The position numbers and the translations under genes were made by a program. From NCBI RefSeq assembly GCF_000479335.1, contig NC_022584.1, positions 1,550,001-1,614,000 on the forward strand: 64,000 bases of DNA, written 5' to 3'. Positions 36,683 to 45,211 of the stretch are shown in pieces (position 1 is the first letter of the stretch; each line of letters opens with the position of its first letter). The notes under the pieces are model-generated. The model was given only the letters and a program-made list of their open reading frames with translations. It did not search any database and was not told the origin of the DNA. This DNA comes from Streptococcus ilei. GTDB taxonomy: Bacteria > Bacillota > Bacilli > Lactobacillales > Streptococcaceae.

Positions 36683-37096
36683 ATGGAAAAAATAAAAGAA
36701 TTATATGAGACCTATAAGGTCTATGTTACGAGAGAGAATATTGAACGATTGTCCTTGGGGATTATTGTTCTGTCTGCTTTGTGGGTTTTTCTTTCCTCTA
36801 TCCCTTTCGGAGGTGTTTTGACCCTCGATAAGGGAGCTATTCGCTATGACGGCAGTATCGTTCGTGGCAAGATGAATGGCCAAGGGACCGTGACCTTTGA
36901 AAACGGAGACACCTACAAGGGCAATTTTGTCAATGGGACCTTTAGTGGTCATGGCACCTTTACAGCCAAGGCTGGTTGGAAATATGAAGGTGAATTTGTC
37001 AATGGCCAACCAGAAGGCCAGGGAACCTTGACGACAGAACAAAATGTCGTTTATAAAGGAACGTTTAAACAAGGAATATATCAAAATGCGAATTAA
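36683..37096 (+). CDS. MORN-repeat membrane protein
   Basis: 137 residues. One membrane segment (about 22-42, SLGIIVLSALWVFLSSIPFG) followed by three to four MORN repeats, each of the form YxGxFVNGxxxGxGTxT, for example YKGNFVNGTFSGHGTFTA and YEGEFVNGQPEGQGTLTT. MORN repeats bind lipids or proteins; the bacterial role is unclear. It overlaps the acyltransferase gene by 11 bases, suggesting a joint function in envelope modification. Confidence 0.85.
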   Translation: MEKIKELYETYKVYVTRENIERLSLGIIVLSALWVFLSSIPFGGVLTLDKGAIRYDGSIVRGKMNGQGTVTFENGDTYKGNFVNGTFSGHGTFTAKAGWKYEGEFVNGQPEGQGTLTTEQNVVYKGTFKQGIYQNAN

Positions 37097-38903
37097 ATGG
37101 TTTTCATTGGTACGGATAACGGGACTTCTTCTCGTTCTTCTCTACCATTTCTTTCAAAAAGTTTTTCCTGGTGGATTTATTGGAGTCGATATCTTCTTTA
37201 CTTTCTCAGGATTTTTGATCACGGCTCTTCTAATCGATGAGTTTGCCCGTCATCAAAAAATTGATCTCAAAGGCTTCCTGCGACGCCGCTTCTACCGGAT
37301 TGTTCCTCCTTTAGTCTTTATGGTCTTGCTGGTCATGCCTTTTACCTTCTTGGTCAGACGAGACTTTATTGCTGGGATTGGGACACAGATTGCAGCCGTC
37401 TTTGGCTTTGTGACCAACTTCTATGAGATATTAAGTGGCGGAAGTTACGAAAGCCAGTTCATCCCTCATCTTTTCATTCATACCTGGAGTTTGGCTCTGG
37501 AAGTTCATTACTACGTACTCTGGGCTCTTTTGGCTTGGTTTTTGGGTAAAAAAGCTAAATCAGTTGGCCAATATAGAGGTTATATCTTCCTTTCTTCGAC
37601 AGGTCTCTTTTTAGTGACCTTCCTGACCTTCTTTGTCGGAGCACTGGTCACGAAGAATTTGTCCAATGTCTATTTTTCTAGCATCGCTCACGTCTTTCCT
37701 TTCTTTGTGGGGAGTGCTTTAGCGACAGTAACAGGGATTACAACGACCAGCCCAAATCTTACTCAATTAGTGAAGAAGTTATCTCTACAGAAGACCTTAG
37801 CAATTTTAGCTGGTGCTTTTCTAGTCTTGTTGCTCTTGACCTTTATTCTTCCGTTTGATAGTGTTTGGACCTATTTATTTGGCTTTTTAGTAGCGACTCT
37901 TGCAGGATCTGTGATGATTGTGATGACTCGTGTCCTCCATGAAAAGACGCCAGATCAGAAAGAACCTGCAGTGATTACCTTTATTGCGGATACAAGTTAT
38001 GGGGTCTATCTCTTCCACTGGCCATTTTATATCATCTTTTCTCAATTAATGACCAATGGCTGGGCTTCTCTGCTAACAACACTGGTATCTTTTAGCCTTG
38101 CTGCCTTAAGCTTCTATATTATTGAACCAACCTTGGCTGGACGTGAACCAAAGATTTTTGGCATCTCTATGGATCTCAGTAGTTTCACGAAACCGCTCTT
38201 TTACAGCGCGATTCCGTTGACCTTGCTCATGTTTGGGATTGCACTCTTTGCGCCACGCGTCGGAGCCTTTGATGAAAACCTGATTACCGAAGGGCTTCGT
38301 CAATCCGACAGCAAGATGCAGATCACGCGTGCCCAAGTAGACAATGCTTCAGCGACTTCTTACAATGTGTCAGATGGAGTGACCATGATCGGAGATTCTG
38401 TAAACCTCCGGGCATCAGATTATTTGAAACAAGTTATGCCGGATATCCAATTAGATGCTTTGGTGAGTCGTAATTTGGATTCAGGCTTAAGAGTATATGA
38501 AACGGATATTGCCAATAGAGTCTTGCTCAAGAACGTGGTGATTGCACTTGGAACCAACTCTTCTAATAATTATCAAGAATTGTTGGATAAATTTGTTCAA
38601 GAATTACCCAAAGGACATCGCTTAATTTTGGTAACGCCATATGACGGGCGTGAAGCCAATGATAGCAATAGCGTCACCGTTCAGACTCGACAGTATGAGC
38701 TGGAATTGGCTAAAAAATATGACTATGTCTATATAGCAGACTGGTACCAAGTTGCTATCGATAACCCAGCTATTTGGGCTGGAACGGATAATGTCCACTT
38801 TGGTTTAGAATCAGATGGTTCCATCGATGTCGGAGGAAACCTGTATGCCAAGGTCGTGAAAGAAGCAGTTGATCAAGCCAATCAGGGGCCAGTTAAACCG
38901 TAG
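37086..38903 (+). CDS. OatA-like acyltransferase, membrane plus SGNH domain
   Basis: 605 residues from MRIKWFSLVRITGLLLVLLYHFF. The N-terminal two thirds is an acyltransferase-3 domain with about ten membrane segments (LYHFF, GVDIFFTFSGFLI, RFYRIVPP). The C-terminal extracellular SGNH hydrolase-like domain has the catalytic Ser in MIGDSVNLRASD, Asn in LGTNSS, and Asp/His in GTDNVHFG. This is the architecture of OatA, which O-acetylates MurNAc in peptidoglycan and gives lysozyme resistance. Substrate is inferred from family. The start overlaps the MORN gene. Confidence 0.88.
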   Translation: MRIKWFSLVRITGLLLVLLYHFFQKVFPGGFIGVDIFFTFSGFLITALLIDEFARHQKIDLKGFLRRRFYRIVPPLVFMVLLVMPFTFLVRRDFIAGIGTQIAAVFGFVTNFYEILSGGSYESQFIPHLFIHTWSLALEVHYYVLWALLAWFLGKKAKSVGQYRGYIFLSSTGLFLVTFLTFFVGALVTKNLSNVYFSSIAHVFPFFVGSALATVTGITTTSPNLTQLVKKLSLQKTLAILAGAFLVLLLLTFILPFDSVWTYLFGFLVATLAGSVMIVMTRVLHEKTPDQKEPAVITFIADTSYGVYLFHWPFYIIFSQLMTNGWASLLTTLVSFSLAALSFYIIEPTLAGREPKIFGISMDLSSFTKPLFYSAIPLTLLMFGIALFAPRVGAFDENLITEGLRQSDSKMQITRAQVDNASATSYNVSDGVTMIGDSVNLRASDYLKQVMPDIQLDALVSRNLDSGLRVYETDIANRVLLKNVVIALGTNSSNNYQELLDKFVQELPKGHRLILVTPYDGREANDSNSVTVQTRQYELELAKKYDYVYIADWYQVAIDNPAIWAGTDNVHFGLESDGSIDVGGNLYAKVVKEAVDQANQGPVKP

Positions 38904-38921
38904 AAATTTACTAAGCTATTT

Positions 38922-38955
38922 AAGCAATTTTCACTTGAAGAAAATTGCTTTTTTT
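38922..38955 (+). terminator. Terminator after the acyltransferase gene
   Basis: AAGCAATTTTC pairs with GAAAATTGCTT (11 bp, perfect), followed by TTTTT. Confidence 0.9.
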
Positions 38956-38965
38956 AGTAAAATTA

Positions 38966-38979
38966 AGAAAACGCTTACA
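38966..38979 (+). promoter_or_regulatory. cre-like site upstream of adhE
   Basis: AGAAAACGCTTACA matches the CcpA consensus TGNAARCGNWWWCA except at its first base. It lies about 150 bases upstream of the adhE -35. Confidence 0.5.
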
Positions 38980-39106
38980 TAAATTGCGTGAAAATATTTG
39001 TTTGTGAAATTGAAGTGTTTTCTCAAAAAAATCCTTCAATTTTTTCTTGAAAATACTCCTGTATAGAAGGAGAAGGAGGGGTCATAGAAAAAAGTTAAAA
39101 AAATCT

Positions 39107-39124
39107 TTGTGAAACTATTTACAA
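39107..39124. promoter_or_regulatory. Rex-like operator 1, over the adhE -35
   Basis: TTGTGAAACTATTTACAA differs from the Rex palindrome TTGTGAA-N4-TTCACAA at one position. It covers the -35 hexamer TTTACA. Rex senses NADH/NAD+ and represses fermentative genes such as adhE. Confidence 0.7.
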
Positions 39125-39146
39125 ATTTTCTAAAATAGAGTACAAT
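39118..39146 (+). promoter_or_regulatory. adhE promoter
   Basis: TTTACA (39118-39123), 17 bases, TACAAT (39141-39146). Confidence 0.65.
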
Positions 39147-39150
39147 TATA

Positions 39151-39168
39151 TTGTGAAAAAATTAACAA
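39151..39168. promoter_or_regulatory. Rex-like operator 2, downstream of the adhE -10
   Basis: TTGTGAAAAAATTAACAA, one mismatch to TTGTGAA-N4-TTCACAA, located at the expected transcription start. With operator 1 (44 bases between starts, about four helical turns) it brackets the promoter. Confidence 0.7.
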
Positions 39169-39262
39169 ATCGAAATTTCTTACACTATTCTTGAAAGTTT
39201 CTGAAAACAAGAAAAAGTTCCGGAAAAGGATAAGGGTTTCAAACATTGGAGGAAAGCATCAA

Positions 39263-41914
39263 ATGGCTGATAAAAAATCTCTCTCACCTGAAGAAAAGAA
39301 ACTCGCTGCTGAAAAACACGTAGACGAGTTGGTGCAAAAAGCGCTTGTTGCGCTTGAAGAAATGCGCAAATTGGATCAGGAACAAGTAGACTACATTGTT
39401 GCGAAAGCATCTGTAGCTGCTCTTGACGCTCACGGTGAGCTTGCTCTTCATGCTTATGAAGAAACTGGTCGTGGGGTCTTTGAAGACAAGGCGACTAAGA
39501 ACTTGTTCGCTTGTGAGCACGTAGTGAACAATATGCGCCACACCAAGACAGTTGGTGTCATTCAAGAGGATGACGTCACTGGTTTGACCCTTATTGCTGA
39601 GCCAGTCGGAGTAGTCTGCGGGATCACTCCTACAACAAACCCTACTTCAACAGCAATCTTTAAAGCATTGATTTCCTTGAAGACACGGAACCCTATCGTC
39701 TTTGCCTTCCACCCATCGGCTCAAGAATCATCTGCTCATGCGGCACAAATCGTCCGCGATGCAGCGATTAAGGCAGGAGCTCCTGAGAACTGTGTACAAT
39801 GGATCACGCAACCATCTATGGAAGCAACTAGTGCATTGATGAACCACGAAGGGATTGCAACAATCCTTGCGACCGGTGGTAACGCCATGGTGAAAGCAGC
39901 TTATTCTTGTGGGAAACCAGCTCTTGGGGTAGGTGCAGGTAACGTTCCAGCTTATGTTGAAAAATCAGCTAACATCCGCCAAGCTGCTCACGATATCGTT
40001 ATGTCTAAATCATTTGACAACGGAATGGTCTGTGCATCTGAACAAGCGGTTATCATCGATAAAGAAATCTACGATGAGTTTGTCGAAGAATTCAAATCTT
40101 ACCATACTTACTTTGTTAACAAAAAAGAAAAAGCCCTTCTTGAAGAGTTCTGCTTCGGTGTCAAAGCGAATAGCAAAAACTGTGCAGGTGCGAAATTGAA
40201 TGCGGACATCGTTGGGAAACCAGCAGCATGGATCGCTGAACAAGCTGGCTTCTCTGTACCAGAAGGAACCAACATCCTTGCTGCAGAATGTAAAGAAGTT
40301 GGTGAAAAAGAGCCGTTGACTCGTGAAAAATTGTCACCAGTTATCGCTGTCTTGAAATCTGAAAGCCGTGAAGACGGAATTAACAAAGCACGCCAAATGG
40401 TTGAATTCAACGGTCTTGGTCACTCAGCTGCTATCCATACAGCAGACGAAGAATTGACCAAAGAATTTGGTAAAGCAGTCAAAGCCATTCGTGTCATCTG
40501 CAACTCTCCTTCGACTTTCGGTGGTATCGGGGATGTTTACAATGCCTTCTTGCCATCATTGACACTTGGATGTGGTTCTTACGGACGCAACTCTGTTGGG
40601 GACAACGTTAGTGCCATCAACCTCTTGAATATCAAAAAAGTCGGACGCCGGAGAAATAACATGCAATGGATGAAACTTCCTTCAAAAACATACTTTGAAC
40701 GTGATTCAATTGAATACCTACAAAAATGTCGTGACGTTGAACGTGTCATGATCGTTACAGACCACGCTATGGTAGAGCTTGGTTTCCTTGATCGCATCAT
40801 CGAACAGCTTGACCTTCGTCGCAACAAGGTAGTTTACCAAATCTTTGCAGACGTAGAACCAGATCCAGATATCACAACCGTTGAACGTGGTACTGAGATC
40901 ATGCGTGCCTTCAAACCAGATACCATCGTTGCTCTTGGTGGTGGATCTCCAATGGATGCGGCCAAAGTAATGTGGCTCTTCTATGAGCAACCAGAAGTGG
41001 ACTTCCGTGACTTGGTTCAAAAATTCATGGATATCCGTAAACGTGCCTTCAAGTTCCCATTGCTTGGTAAGAAGACTAAATTCATCGCCATCCCAACAAC
41101 ATCTGGTACAGGATCTGAAGTAACACCATTTGCCGTTATCTCTGATAAAGCAAACAACCGTAAATACCCAATCGCTGACTACTCATTGACACCAACTGTG
41201 GCAATCGTAGACCCTGCTTTGGTATTGACAGTTCCAGGATCTGTTGCAGCGGACACTGGTATGGACGTCTTGACTCACGCAACAGAAGCTTACGTATCTC
41301 AAATGGCAAGTGACTACACTGATGGTCTTGCTCTTCAAGCCATCAAACTTGTCTTTGAAAACTTGGAAAGCTCAGTGAAGAACGCAGACTTCCATTCACG
41401 CGAAAAAATGCACAATGCGTCAACTATCGCAGGTATGGCCTTTGCCAATGCCTTCCTCGGTATTTCTCACTCAATGGCCCACAAGATCGGTGCACAATTC
41501 CACACGATTCACGGACGTACCAATGCGATCTTGCTTCCATACGTTATCCGCTACAACGGTACACGTCCAGCCAAGACAGCGACATGGCCTAAGTACAACT
41601 ACTACCGTGCAGATGAGAAATATCAAGACATCGCTCGTATGTTAGGACTTCCATGCTCTACACCAGAAGAAGCAGTAGAAGCTTATGCAAAAGCTGTTTA
41701 CGAGCTTGGTGAGCGCGTAGGTATCCAAATGAACTTCAAAGCACAAGGAATCGATGAAAAAGAATGGAAGAAACATTCTCGTGAATTGGCCTTCCTTGCT
41801 TACGAAGATCAATGTTCGCCAGCTAACCCACGTCTTCCAATGGTGGATCATATGCAAGAAATCATCGAAGATGCTTACTACGGTTACAAAGAACGTCCAG
41901 GACGTCGTAAATAA
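39263..41914 (+). CDS. adhE: Bifunctional acetaldehyde/alcohol dehydrogenase AdhE
   Basis: 883 residues from MADKKSLSPEEKKLAAEKH; the start at 39263 follows TTGGAGGAA, and an upstream in-frame start at 39191 lies in the leader. The N-terminal aldehyde dehydrogenase half has the catalytic Cys in NGMVCASEQAV. The C-terminal iron alcohol dehydrogenase half has the NAD motif ALGGGSPMDAAK, TTSGTGSE, and the iron-binding His residues in GISHSMAHKIG and FHTIHGRTN. It turns acetyl-CoA into ethanol and regenerates NAD+ under anaerobic growth. AdhE forms spirosomes in other bacteria. Two Rex-like sites in the promoter fit redox control. Confidence 0.97.
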   Translation: MADKKSLSPEEKKLAAEKHVDELVQKALVALEEMRKLDQEQVDYIVAKASVAALDAHGELALHAYEETGRGVFEDKATKNLFACEHVVNNMRHTKTVGVIQEDDVTGLTLIAEPVGVVCGITPTTNPTSTAIFKALISLKTRNPIVFAFHPSAQESSAHAAQIVRDAAIKAGAPENCVQWITQPSMEATSALMNHEGIATILATGGNAMVKAAYSCGKPALGVGAGNVPAYVEKSANIRQAAHDIVMSKSFDNGMVCASEQAVIIDKEIYDEFVEEFKSYHTYFVNKKEKALLEEFCFGVKANSKNCAGAKLNADIVGKPAAWIAEQAGFSVPEGTNILAAECKEVGEKEPLTREKLSPVIAVLKSESREDGINKARQMVEFNGLGHSAAIHTADEELTKEFGKAVKAIRVICNSPSTFGGIGDVYNAFLPSLTLGCGSYGRNSVGDNVSAINLLNIKKVGRRRNNMQWMKLPSKTYFERDSIEYLQKCRDVERVMIVTDHAMVELGFLDRIIEQLDLRRNKVVYQIFADVEPDPDITTVERGTEIMRAFKPDTIVALGGGSPMDAAKVMWLFYEQPEVDFRDLVQKFMDIRKRAFKFPLLGKKTKFIAIPTTSGTGSEVTPFAVISDKANNRKYPIADYSLTPTVAIVDPALVLTVPGSVAADTGMDVLTHATEAYVSQMASDYTDGLALQAIKLVFENLESSVKNADFHSREKMHNASTIAGMAFANAFLGISHSMAHKIGAQFHTIHGRTNAILLPYVIRYNGTRPAKTATWPKYNYYRADEKYQDIARMLGLPCSTPEEAVEAYAKAVYELGERVGIQMNFKAQGIDEKEWKKHSRELAFLAYEDQCSPANPRLPMVDHMQEIIEDAYYGYKERPGRRK

Positions 41915-41946
41915 GACGCTACTGAACAAATGATGTTTATCAGCTA

Positions 41947-41976
41947 TCCCTCACTCGAAAGAGTGGGGGATTTTTT
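41947..41976 (+). terminator. adhE terminator
   Basis: TCCCTCACTC, GAAA loop, GAGTGGGGGA, then TTTTTT (41971-41976). Confidence 0.9.
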
Positions 41977-42034
41977 CATTTGATAGGATGGTTCATTTCT
42001 TGAAAATACTTTTATAAAAAATCTAATAAATATG

Positions 42035-42063
42035 TTGCAAGCGCTTACTTTGTATGTTATAAT
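42035..42063 (+). promoter_or_regulatory. Promoter and overlapping cre of the zinc alcohol dehydrogenase
   Basis: TTGCAA (42035-42040), 17 bases, TATAAT (42058-42063). TGCAAGCGCTTACT (42036-42049) matches the cre consensus at 13 of 14 positions and covers the -35, so CcpA binding should repress. Confidence 0.75.
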
Positions 42064-42125
42064 ATTCACAAAGTAAAAAACTGTAATAAAATGGTTTGAC
42101 AAAACCAACAAAAAAGGAGTCGCTT

Positions 42126-43175
42126 ATGAAAGCAGCAACATATGTATCCGCAGGAAATCTTCAGTTGATCGATCAACCAAAACCAGTCATCAAGAAACCA
42201 ACTGATGCTATTGTGCGTTTGGTAAAAACGACCATTTGTGGAACAGACCTCCATATTTTGGGAGGAGATGTTCCAGCTTGTAAAGAAGGAACCATCCTCG
42301 GTCACGAAGGAATCGGGATTGTCGAAGAAGTCGGCGATGCGGTCACTAACTTTAAGGTGGGCGATAAGGTTATCATCTCTTGTGTGACAGCTTGTAACAC
42401 CTGCTACTACTGTAAACGTGGTTTACCATCTCACTGTGAAGATGGGGGCTGGATTCTTGGCCACTTAATTAACGGAACTCAAGCAGAGTATGTCCATATT
42501 CCTCACGCAGACGGCAGTCTCTATCATGCACCTGCCTCTGTTGATGATGAAGCCTTGGTTATGCTCTCAGATATTCTCCCAACTTCCTATGAGATTGGGG
42601 TGCTCCCATCTCACGTGAAACCAGGAGACAACGTTTGTATCGTTGGTGCGGGGCCAATCGGTTTAGCAGCTCTCTTAACCGTACAATTCTTCTCTCCAGC
42701 TACTATTATCATGGTAGACTTGTCAGAATCTCGTCTTGAAGCTTCTAAGAAATTTGGAGCGACTCATACCATTTGTTCAAGTGATATTGATGAAATCAAG
42801 GCCTTTATCAATGAAGTGACCGATGGTCGTGGTGTTGACATCTCTATGGAATGTGTGGGCTATCCAGCAACCTTTGATGTCTGCCAAAATATTATCTCTG
42901 TCGGCGGTCATATTGCCAACGTCGGAGTGCATGGGAAGCCAGTTAGCTTCAATCTTGATGATCTTTGGATCAAGAACATTACGCTCAACACGGGATTGGT
43001 CAATGCCAATACAACTGAAATGCTTCTTAATGTATTGAAGTCTGGTAAGATCGACGCTACTAAATTGGTAACACACCACTTTAAACTTTCAGAAGCAGAG
43101 AAGGCATATGAAATCTTCAAACATGCTGGCGAAAACAATGCCTTGAAAGTCATTATTGATAATGACCTCAGCTAA
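42126..43175 (+). CDS. Zinc-dependent alcohol dehydrogenase
   Basis: 349 residues from MKAATYVSAGNLQLIDQPKP, start after AAAAGGAG. A medium-chain dehydrogenase: catalytic zinc region CGTDLHIL and LGHEGIG, structural-zinc cysteines in ACNTCYYCKRGLPSHC, and NAD(P)-binding loop VGAGPIGLAALL. The exact substrate cannot be read from sequence; the family includes alcohol and butanediol/threonine-type enzymes. A single-gene unit with a cre-overlapped promoter and its own terminator, next to adhE. Confidence 0.9.
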   Translation: MKAATYVSAGNLQLIDQPKPVIKKPTDAIVRLVKTTICGTDLHILGGDVPACKEGTILGHEGIGIVEEVGDAVTNFKVGDKVIISCVTACNTCYYCKRGLPSHCEDGGWILGHLINGTQAEYVHIPHADGSLYHAPASVDDEALVMLSDILPTSYEIGVLPSHVKPGDNVCIVGAGPIGLAALLTVQFFSPATIIMVDLSESRLEASKKFGATHTICSSDIDEIKAFINEVTDGRGVDISMECVGYPATFDVCQNIISVGGHIANVGVHGKPVSFNLDDLWIKNITLNTGLVNANTTEMLLNVLKSGKIDATKLVTHHFKLSEAEKAYEIFKHAGENNALKVIIDNDLS

Positions 43176-43202
43176 GAAGGTTCAATCGTTTGATGCTGAA
43201 AT

Positions 43203-43240
43203 AAAAAGGACAGGAACTGTTTCATATTTCTGTCCTTTTT
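43203..43240 (+). terminator. Terminator after the zinc alcohol dehydrogenase
   Basis: AAAAAGGACAG (43203-43213) pairs with CTGTCCTTTTT (43230-43240). Confidence 0.85.
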
Positions 43241-43351
43241 AACAGATGTAGTAGTTGTTCTTGTCACCTCTATTTACTTGCCGCTCCTAACAAAATGTAC
43301 TATAATATAATTATAAAGGTAACATAAATAGAAAGGTGTGATCTTAAGAAA

Positions 43352-43732
43352 ATGTTCCATTATCATCGTGAGTTCTGGTTTGACTTCCATTTCTGGCTCT
43401 TGGTCTTACTTTTAGTGGCTGTAGCTATGATGATACAGGATCCGCTTTCGGTTGTTAGCCTTGCTTATCTTGCTTTTGTAGGGATTTTGATTCTTCTTCA
43501 GGTCTTTCAACCGCAGGTGTCCAATCGCCAGTATCCAGTAGGTAGCTACCATTTCAATTGGGACTTTTATCGTGACACCAGACTGTATATTGATCTCTTT
43601 TTATTGGCTGGTCTCTTAGAAGGTCCGTTCACTTCAACGGATATAGTTTATTGGATCTTGCTTGGGGCATTCGTCGGCTCTATTGGCTTTGTGTTTGTCG
43701 TAAAGGAAAAACCGGTTCAAAAGGTGGCCTAG
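43352..43732 (+). CDS. Small integral membrane protein, unknown
   Basis: 126 residues with about four hydrophobic segments (roughly 10-28, 30-50, 74-90, 95-116) and a basic tail. No family recognised. GAAAGGTG lies 12 bases upstream of the ATG, rather far. A TATAAT-like sequence (CTATAATATAAT near 43300-43311) may be its promoter. It is followed by a bidirectional terminator shared with the peptide cluster on the other strand. Confidence 0.7.
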   Translation: MFHYHREFWFDFHFWLLVLLLVAVAMMIQDPLSVVSLAYLAFVGILILLQVFQPQVSNRQYPVGSYHFNWDFYRDTRLYIDLFLLAGLLEGPFTSTDIVYWILLGAFVGSIGFVFVVKEKPVQKVA

Positions 43733-43824
43733 TGAATTGAAAGTTCTAGAAGACATTTATTTGGGATCACTTTCCTCGATGATGAAGAGGGAGAATAGAA
43801 AAAGGTCTTGCTTCGTTCATACGA

Positions 43825-43858
43825 AAAAATCCTAGCTTTCTTAAAAGCTGGGATTTTT
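43825..43858. terminator. Bidirectional terminator between the membrane gene and the peptide cluster
   Basis: AAAAATCCTAGCTTT (43825-43839) pairs with AAAGCTGGGATTTTT (43844-43858) with a G-T wobble; A/T runs on both sides make it usable on both strands. Confidence 0.8.
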
Positions 43859-43888
43859 TGAACTGTTTAAGAGATGATAAAGAAGTGG

Positions 43889-44053
43889 TTAATGTTTGCC
43901 TCGTTTGCGAGCATATTCGTCAAAGGCGCCAGCGAAGGTTCCCATAAGTAGGGGAGTTGCAATCAGTCCAACAGTGATCCATACGGACCCACCGTCCACA
44001 TGACTAAGCTCCTGCTCGGACAAGCTTCTAAAACGTGTTTCTTCGAGTTTCAT
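43889..44053 (-). CDS. Double-glycine bacteriocin-like peptide D
   Basis: 54 residues. The leader MKLEETRFRSLSEQELSHVD ends in GG (residues 21-22), a classic double-glycine leader with the LSxxEL(x)xVxGG pattern. The predicted mature peptide has 32 residues, with a hydrophobic core containing GTFAG (GxxxG) and a basic C-terminus (RKRGKH). The ribosome site is GAAAGGAG. It is the last gene of the cluster and is paired with peptide C, as in two-peptide class IIb bacteriocins. Processing would need a ComA/BlpA-type peptidase transporter encoded elsewhere. Confidence 0.82.
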   Translation of the reverse strand: MKLEETRFRSLSEQELSHVDGGSVWITVGLIATPLLMGTFAGAFDEYARKRGKH

Positions 44054-44065
44054 GCTTGCTCCTTT

Positions 44066-44233
44066 CTAGTACATAATGCCGTTGATGATACTACGGCCAA
44101 AATCACGTCCGGAATTGTATAAAATATTCCATGTTTGAACGATGAATTTTGCCGAGTCAAAGACGGAGGCTCCCCCGTCAATGGTCGCAAGTTCAGCTTC
44201 CGTTAGGCAAGTATAATGGATGCTTGTATCCAT
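44066..44233 (-). CDS. Double-glycine bacteriocin-like peptide C
   Basis: 55 residues. The leader contains CLTEAELATIDGG (GG at 20-21); the predicted mature peptide is 34 residues, amphipathic, with GRDFG (GxxxG). Ribosome site AAGGAGGA. It is followed after 12 bases by peptide D and preceded by a small membrane protein, the likely immunity protein. A Cys in the leader (residue 9) is unusual. Confidence 0.82.
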   Translation of the reverse strand: MDTSIHYTCLTEAELATIDGGASVFDSAKFIVQTWNILYNSGRDFGRSIINGIMY

Positions 44234-44244
44234 AGCTGTCCTCC

Positions 44245-44412
44245 TTAATGTAAGATCGTGTAGAGTAAATCAATTGCCTCGTTCAGAATGGTGAAAGTGA
44301 CCATGAAGGCAATGGCAAATTTAGGAAGGTACCCTTCTACTTGTTTGGGGTCTTTCTTATCGAGAATGCAGTATCCTGTTAAAAGGATGAGGGTGATAAA
44401 TACTAGGCTCAT
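44245..44412 (-). CDS. Small hydrophobic protein, probable immunity protein 2
   Basis: 55 residues with two hydrophobic stretches (LVFITLILLTGYCIL, and AIAFMVTFTILNEAI) separated by a charged KKDPKQVEGY turn; no double-glycine leader. Strong ribosome site AAAGGAGGA. Its place directly before peptides C and D suggests it protects the producer from them; this rests on context alone. Confidence 0.7.
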   Translation of the reverse strand: MSLVFITLILLTGYCILDKKDPKQVEGYLPKFAIAFMVTFTILNEAIDLLYTILH

Positions 44413-44424
44413 AGGGTTCCTCCT

Positions 44425-44592
44425 TTACCATTTTCGTGTCATATTTCGATGAAAGGCATCAATCAGCTTAGTCGTCCCGATATAGGCAGTGGAAAAACCG
44501 GATGCGAATACAAATAAAACTGGTAGTGCTCCACCGTTGATATCACTTAATTCTTCATGCGTGAGCTCTTTAAATTGTACTTGGTCGATCAT
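44425..44592 (-). CDS. Double-glycine bacteriocin-like peptide B
   Basis: 55 residues. The leader has ELTHEELSDINGG (GG at 20-21); the mature part is 34 residues, hydrophobic at first with GFSTA (GxxxA), then basic (FHRNMTRKW). Ribosome site AAGGAG. Paired with peptide A. Confidence 0.82.
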   Translation of the reverse strand: MIDQVQFKELTHEELSDINGGALPVLFVFASGFSTAYIGTTKLIDAFHRNMTRKW

Positions 44593-44613
44593 TGCTTTTC
44601 TCCTTCAAATTAA

Positions 44614-44787
44614 TTATTTAAACGCTCCCCAAATGGCAGTTCCGATAGCTGTTACACCACCAGCAATCGAGCCAGATAGATAGGGATGAGCAATGACCCA
44701 AGCAATCAATGGGATAGCTCCCCCATCGACTTGAGTCAATTCTGCTTCTGTTAAGGGTGTGAATTTTTGTGTTAATTCTGTTGTCAT
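44614..44787 (-). CDS. Double-glycine bacteriocin-like peptide A
   Basis: 57 residues. The leader has PLTEAELTQVDGG (GG at 22-23); the mature part is 34 residues, rich in Gly/Ala/Ile, with GSIAG and further small-residue spacing typical of helix-helix contacts in class IIb pairs. Its ATG directly abuts the TAA of the preceding small membrane protein gene, so the two are translationally coupled. Confidence 0.82.
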   Translation of the reverse strand: MTTELTQKFTPLTEAELTQVDGGAIPLIAWVIAHPYLSGSIAGGVTAIGTAIWGAFK

Positions 44788-44958
44788 TTAGTTTTCCTCT
44801 TTCTTTTTTGTTTGTTGCCATCTAGCATCAACTGCTAGATAGATCGTAGCCGCAATGGCTAAATTCATTTTTGGTTGAAATGCAATCAGATGTGCATCAT
44901 GTAAAACGGTTAATGCGATGATGATTGCAAATATCATAGTGTGGATAGGCCATCTCAT
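44788..44958 (-). CDS. Small membrane protein, probable immunity protein 1
   Basis: 56 residues, two hydrophobic segments (TMIFAIIIALTVL and LAIAATIYLAV) and a lysine/glutamate-rich tail (QQTKKKEEN). Ribosome site AGGAG nine bases before ATG 44958. Coupled to peptide A by adjacent stop and start codons (TAAATG), as expected for a cognate immunity protein. Confidence 0.72.
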   Translation of the reverse strand: MRWPIHTMIFAIIIALTVLHDAHLIAFQPKMNLAIAATIYLAVDARWQQTKKKEEN

Positions 44959-45129
44959 ATCTTAATACTCCTAATTTTTGTTGAATAGCAAAGCTAGGGT
45001 AATTTTCCAATAGAGCTAGCTTGTATGTGGTTGACTTTTGTTCATTTTGTGTCAGCTGAGCTGATTAGATGAAGCAAGGATAAGGTTAAATAACCAATGC
45101 AGTGTTTAGCTTACGTTTCAAGTTTTTGT

Positions 45130-45189
45130 TTAAAATAAAATCAATGAAAGCAAGATCAATAAAACAAAAGCTCTGGTATTCTTTTTCAT
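45130..45189 (-). CDS. 19-residue hydrophobic peptide
   Basis: MKKNTRAFVLLILLSLILF: a positively charged start and one hydrophobic run. The ribosome site GAAAGGG is 11 bases upstream. It is too short to assign; it could be a signal-like peptide, a pheromone-type peptide or spurious. It sits between the 18-residue peptide and the bacteriocin genes on the same predicted transcript. Confidence 0.45.
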   Translation of the reverse strand: MKKNTRAFVLLILLSLILF

Positions 45190-45211
45190 GTTAGGTATTC
45201 CCTTTCCTTAT

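Larger units (their letters stand above)
38904..39262 (+). other. adhE regulatory region
   Basis: 359 bases without a gene: oatA-like terminator (38922-38955), a cre-like site (38966-38979), two Rex-like operators and a SigA promoter for adhE. AT-rich throughout. Confidence 0.7.
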
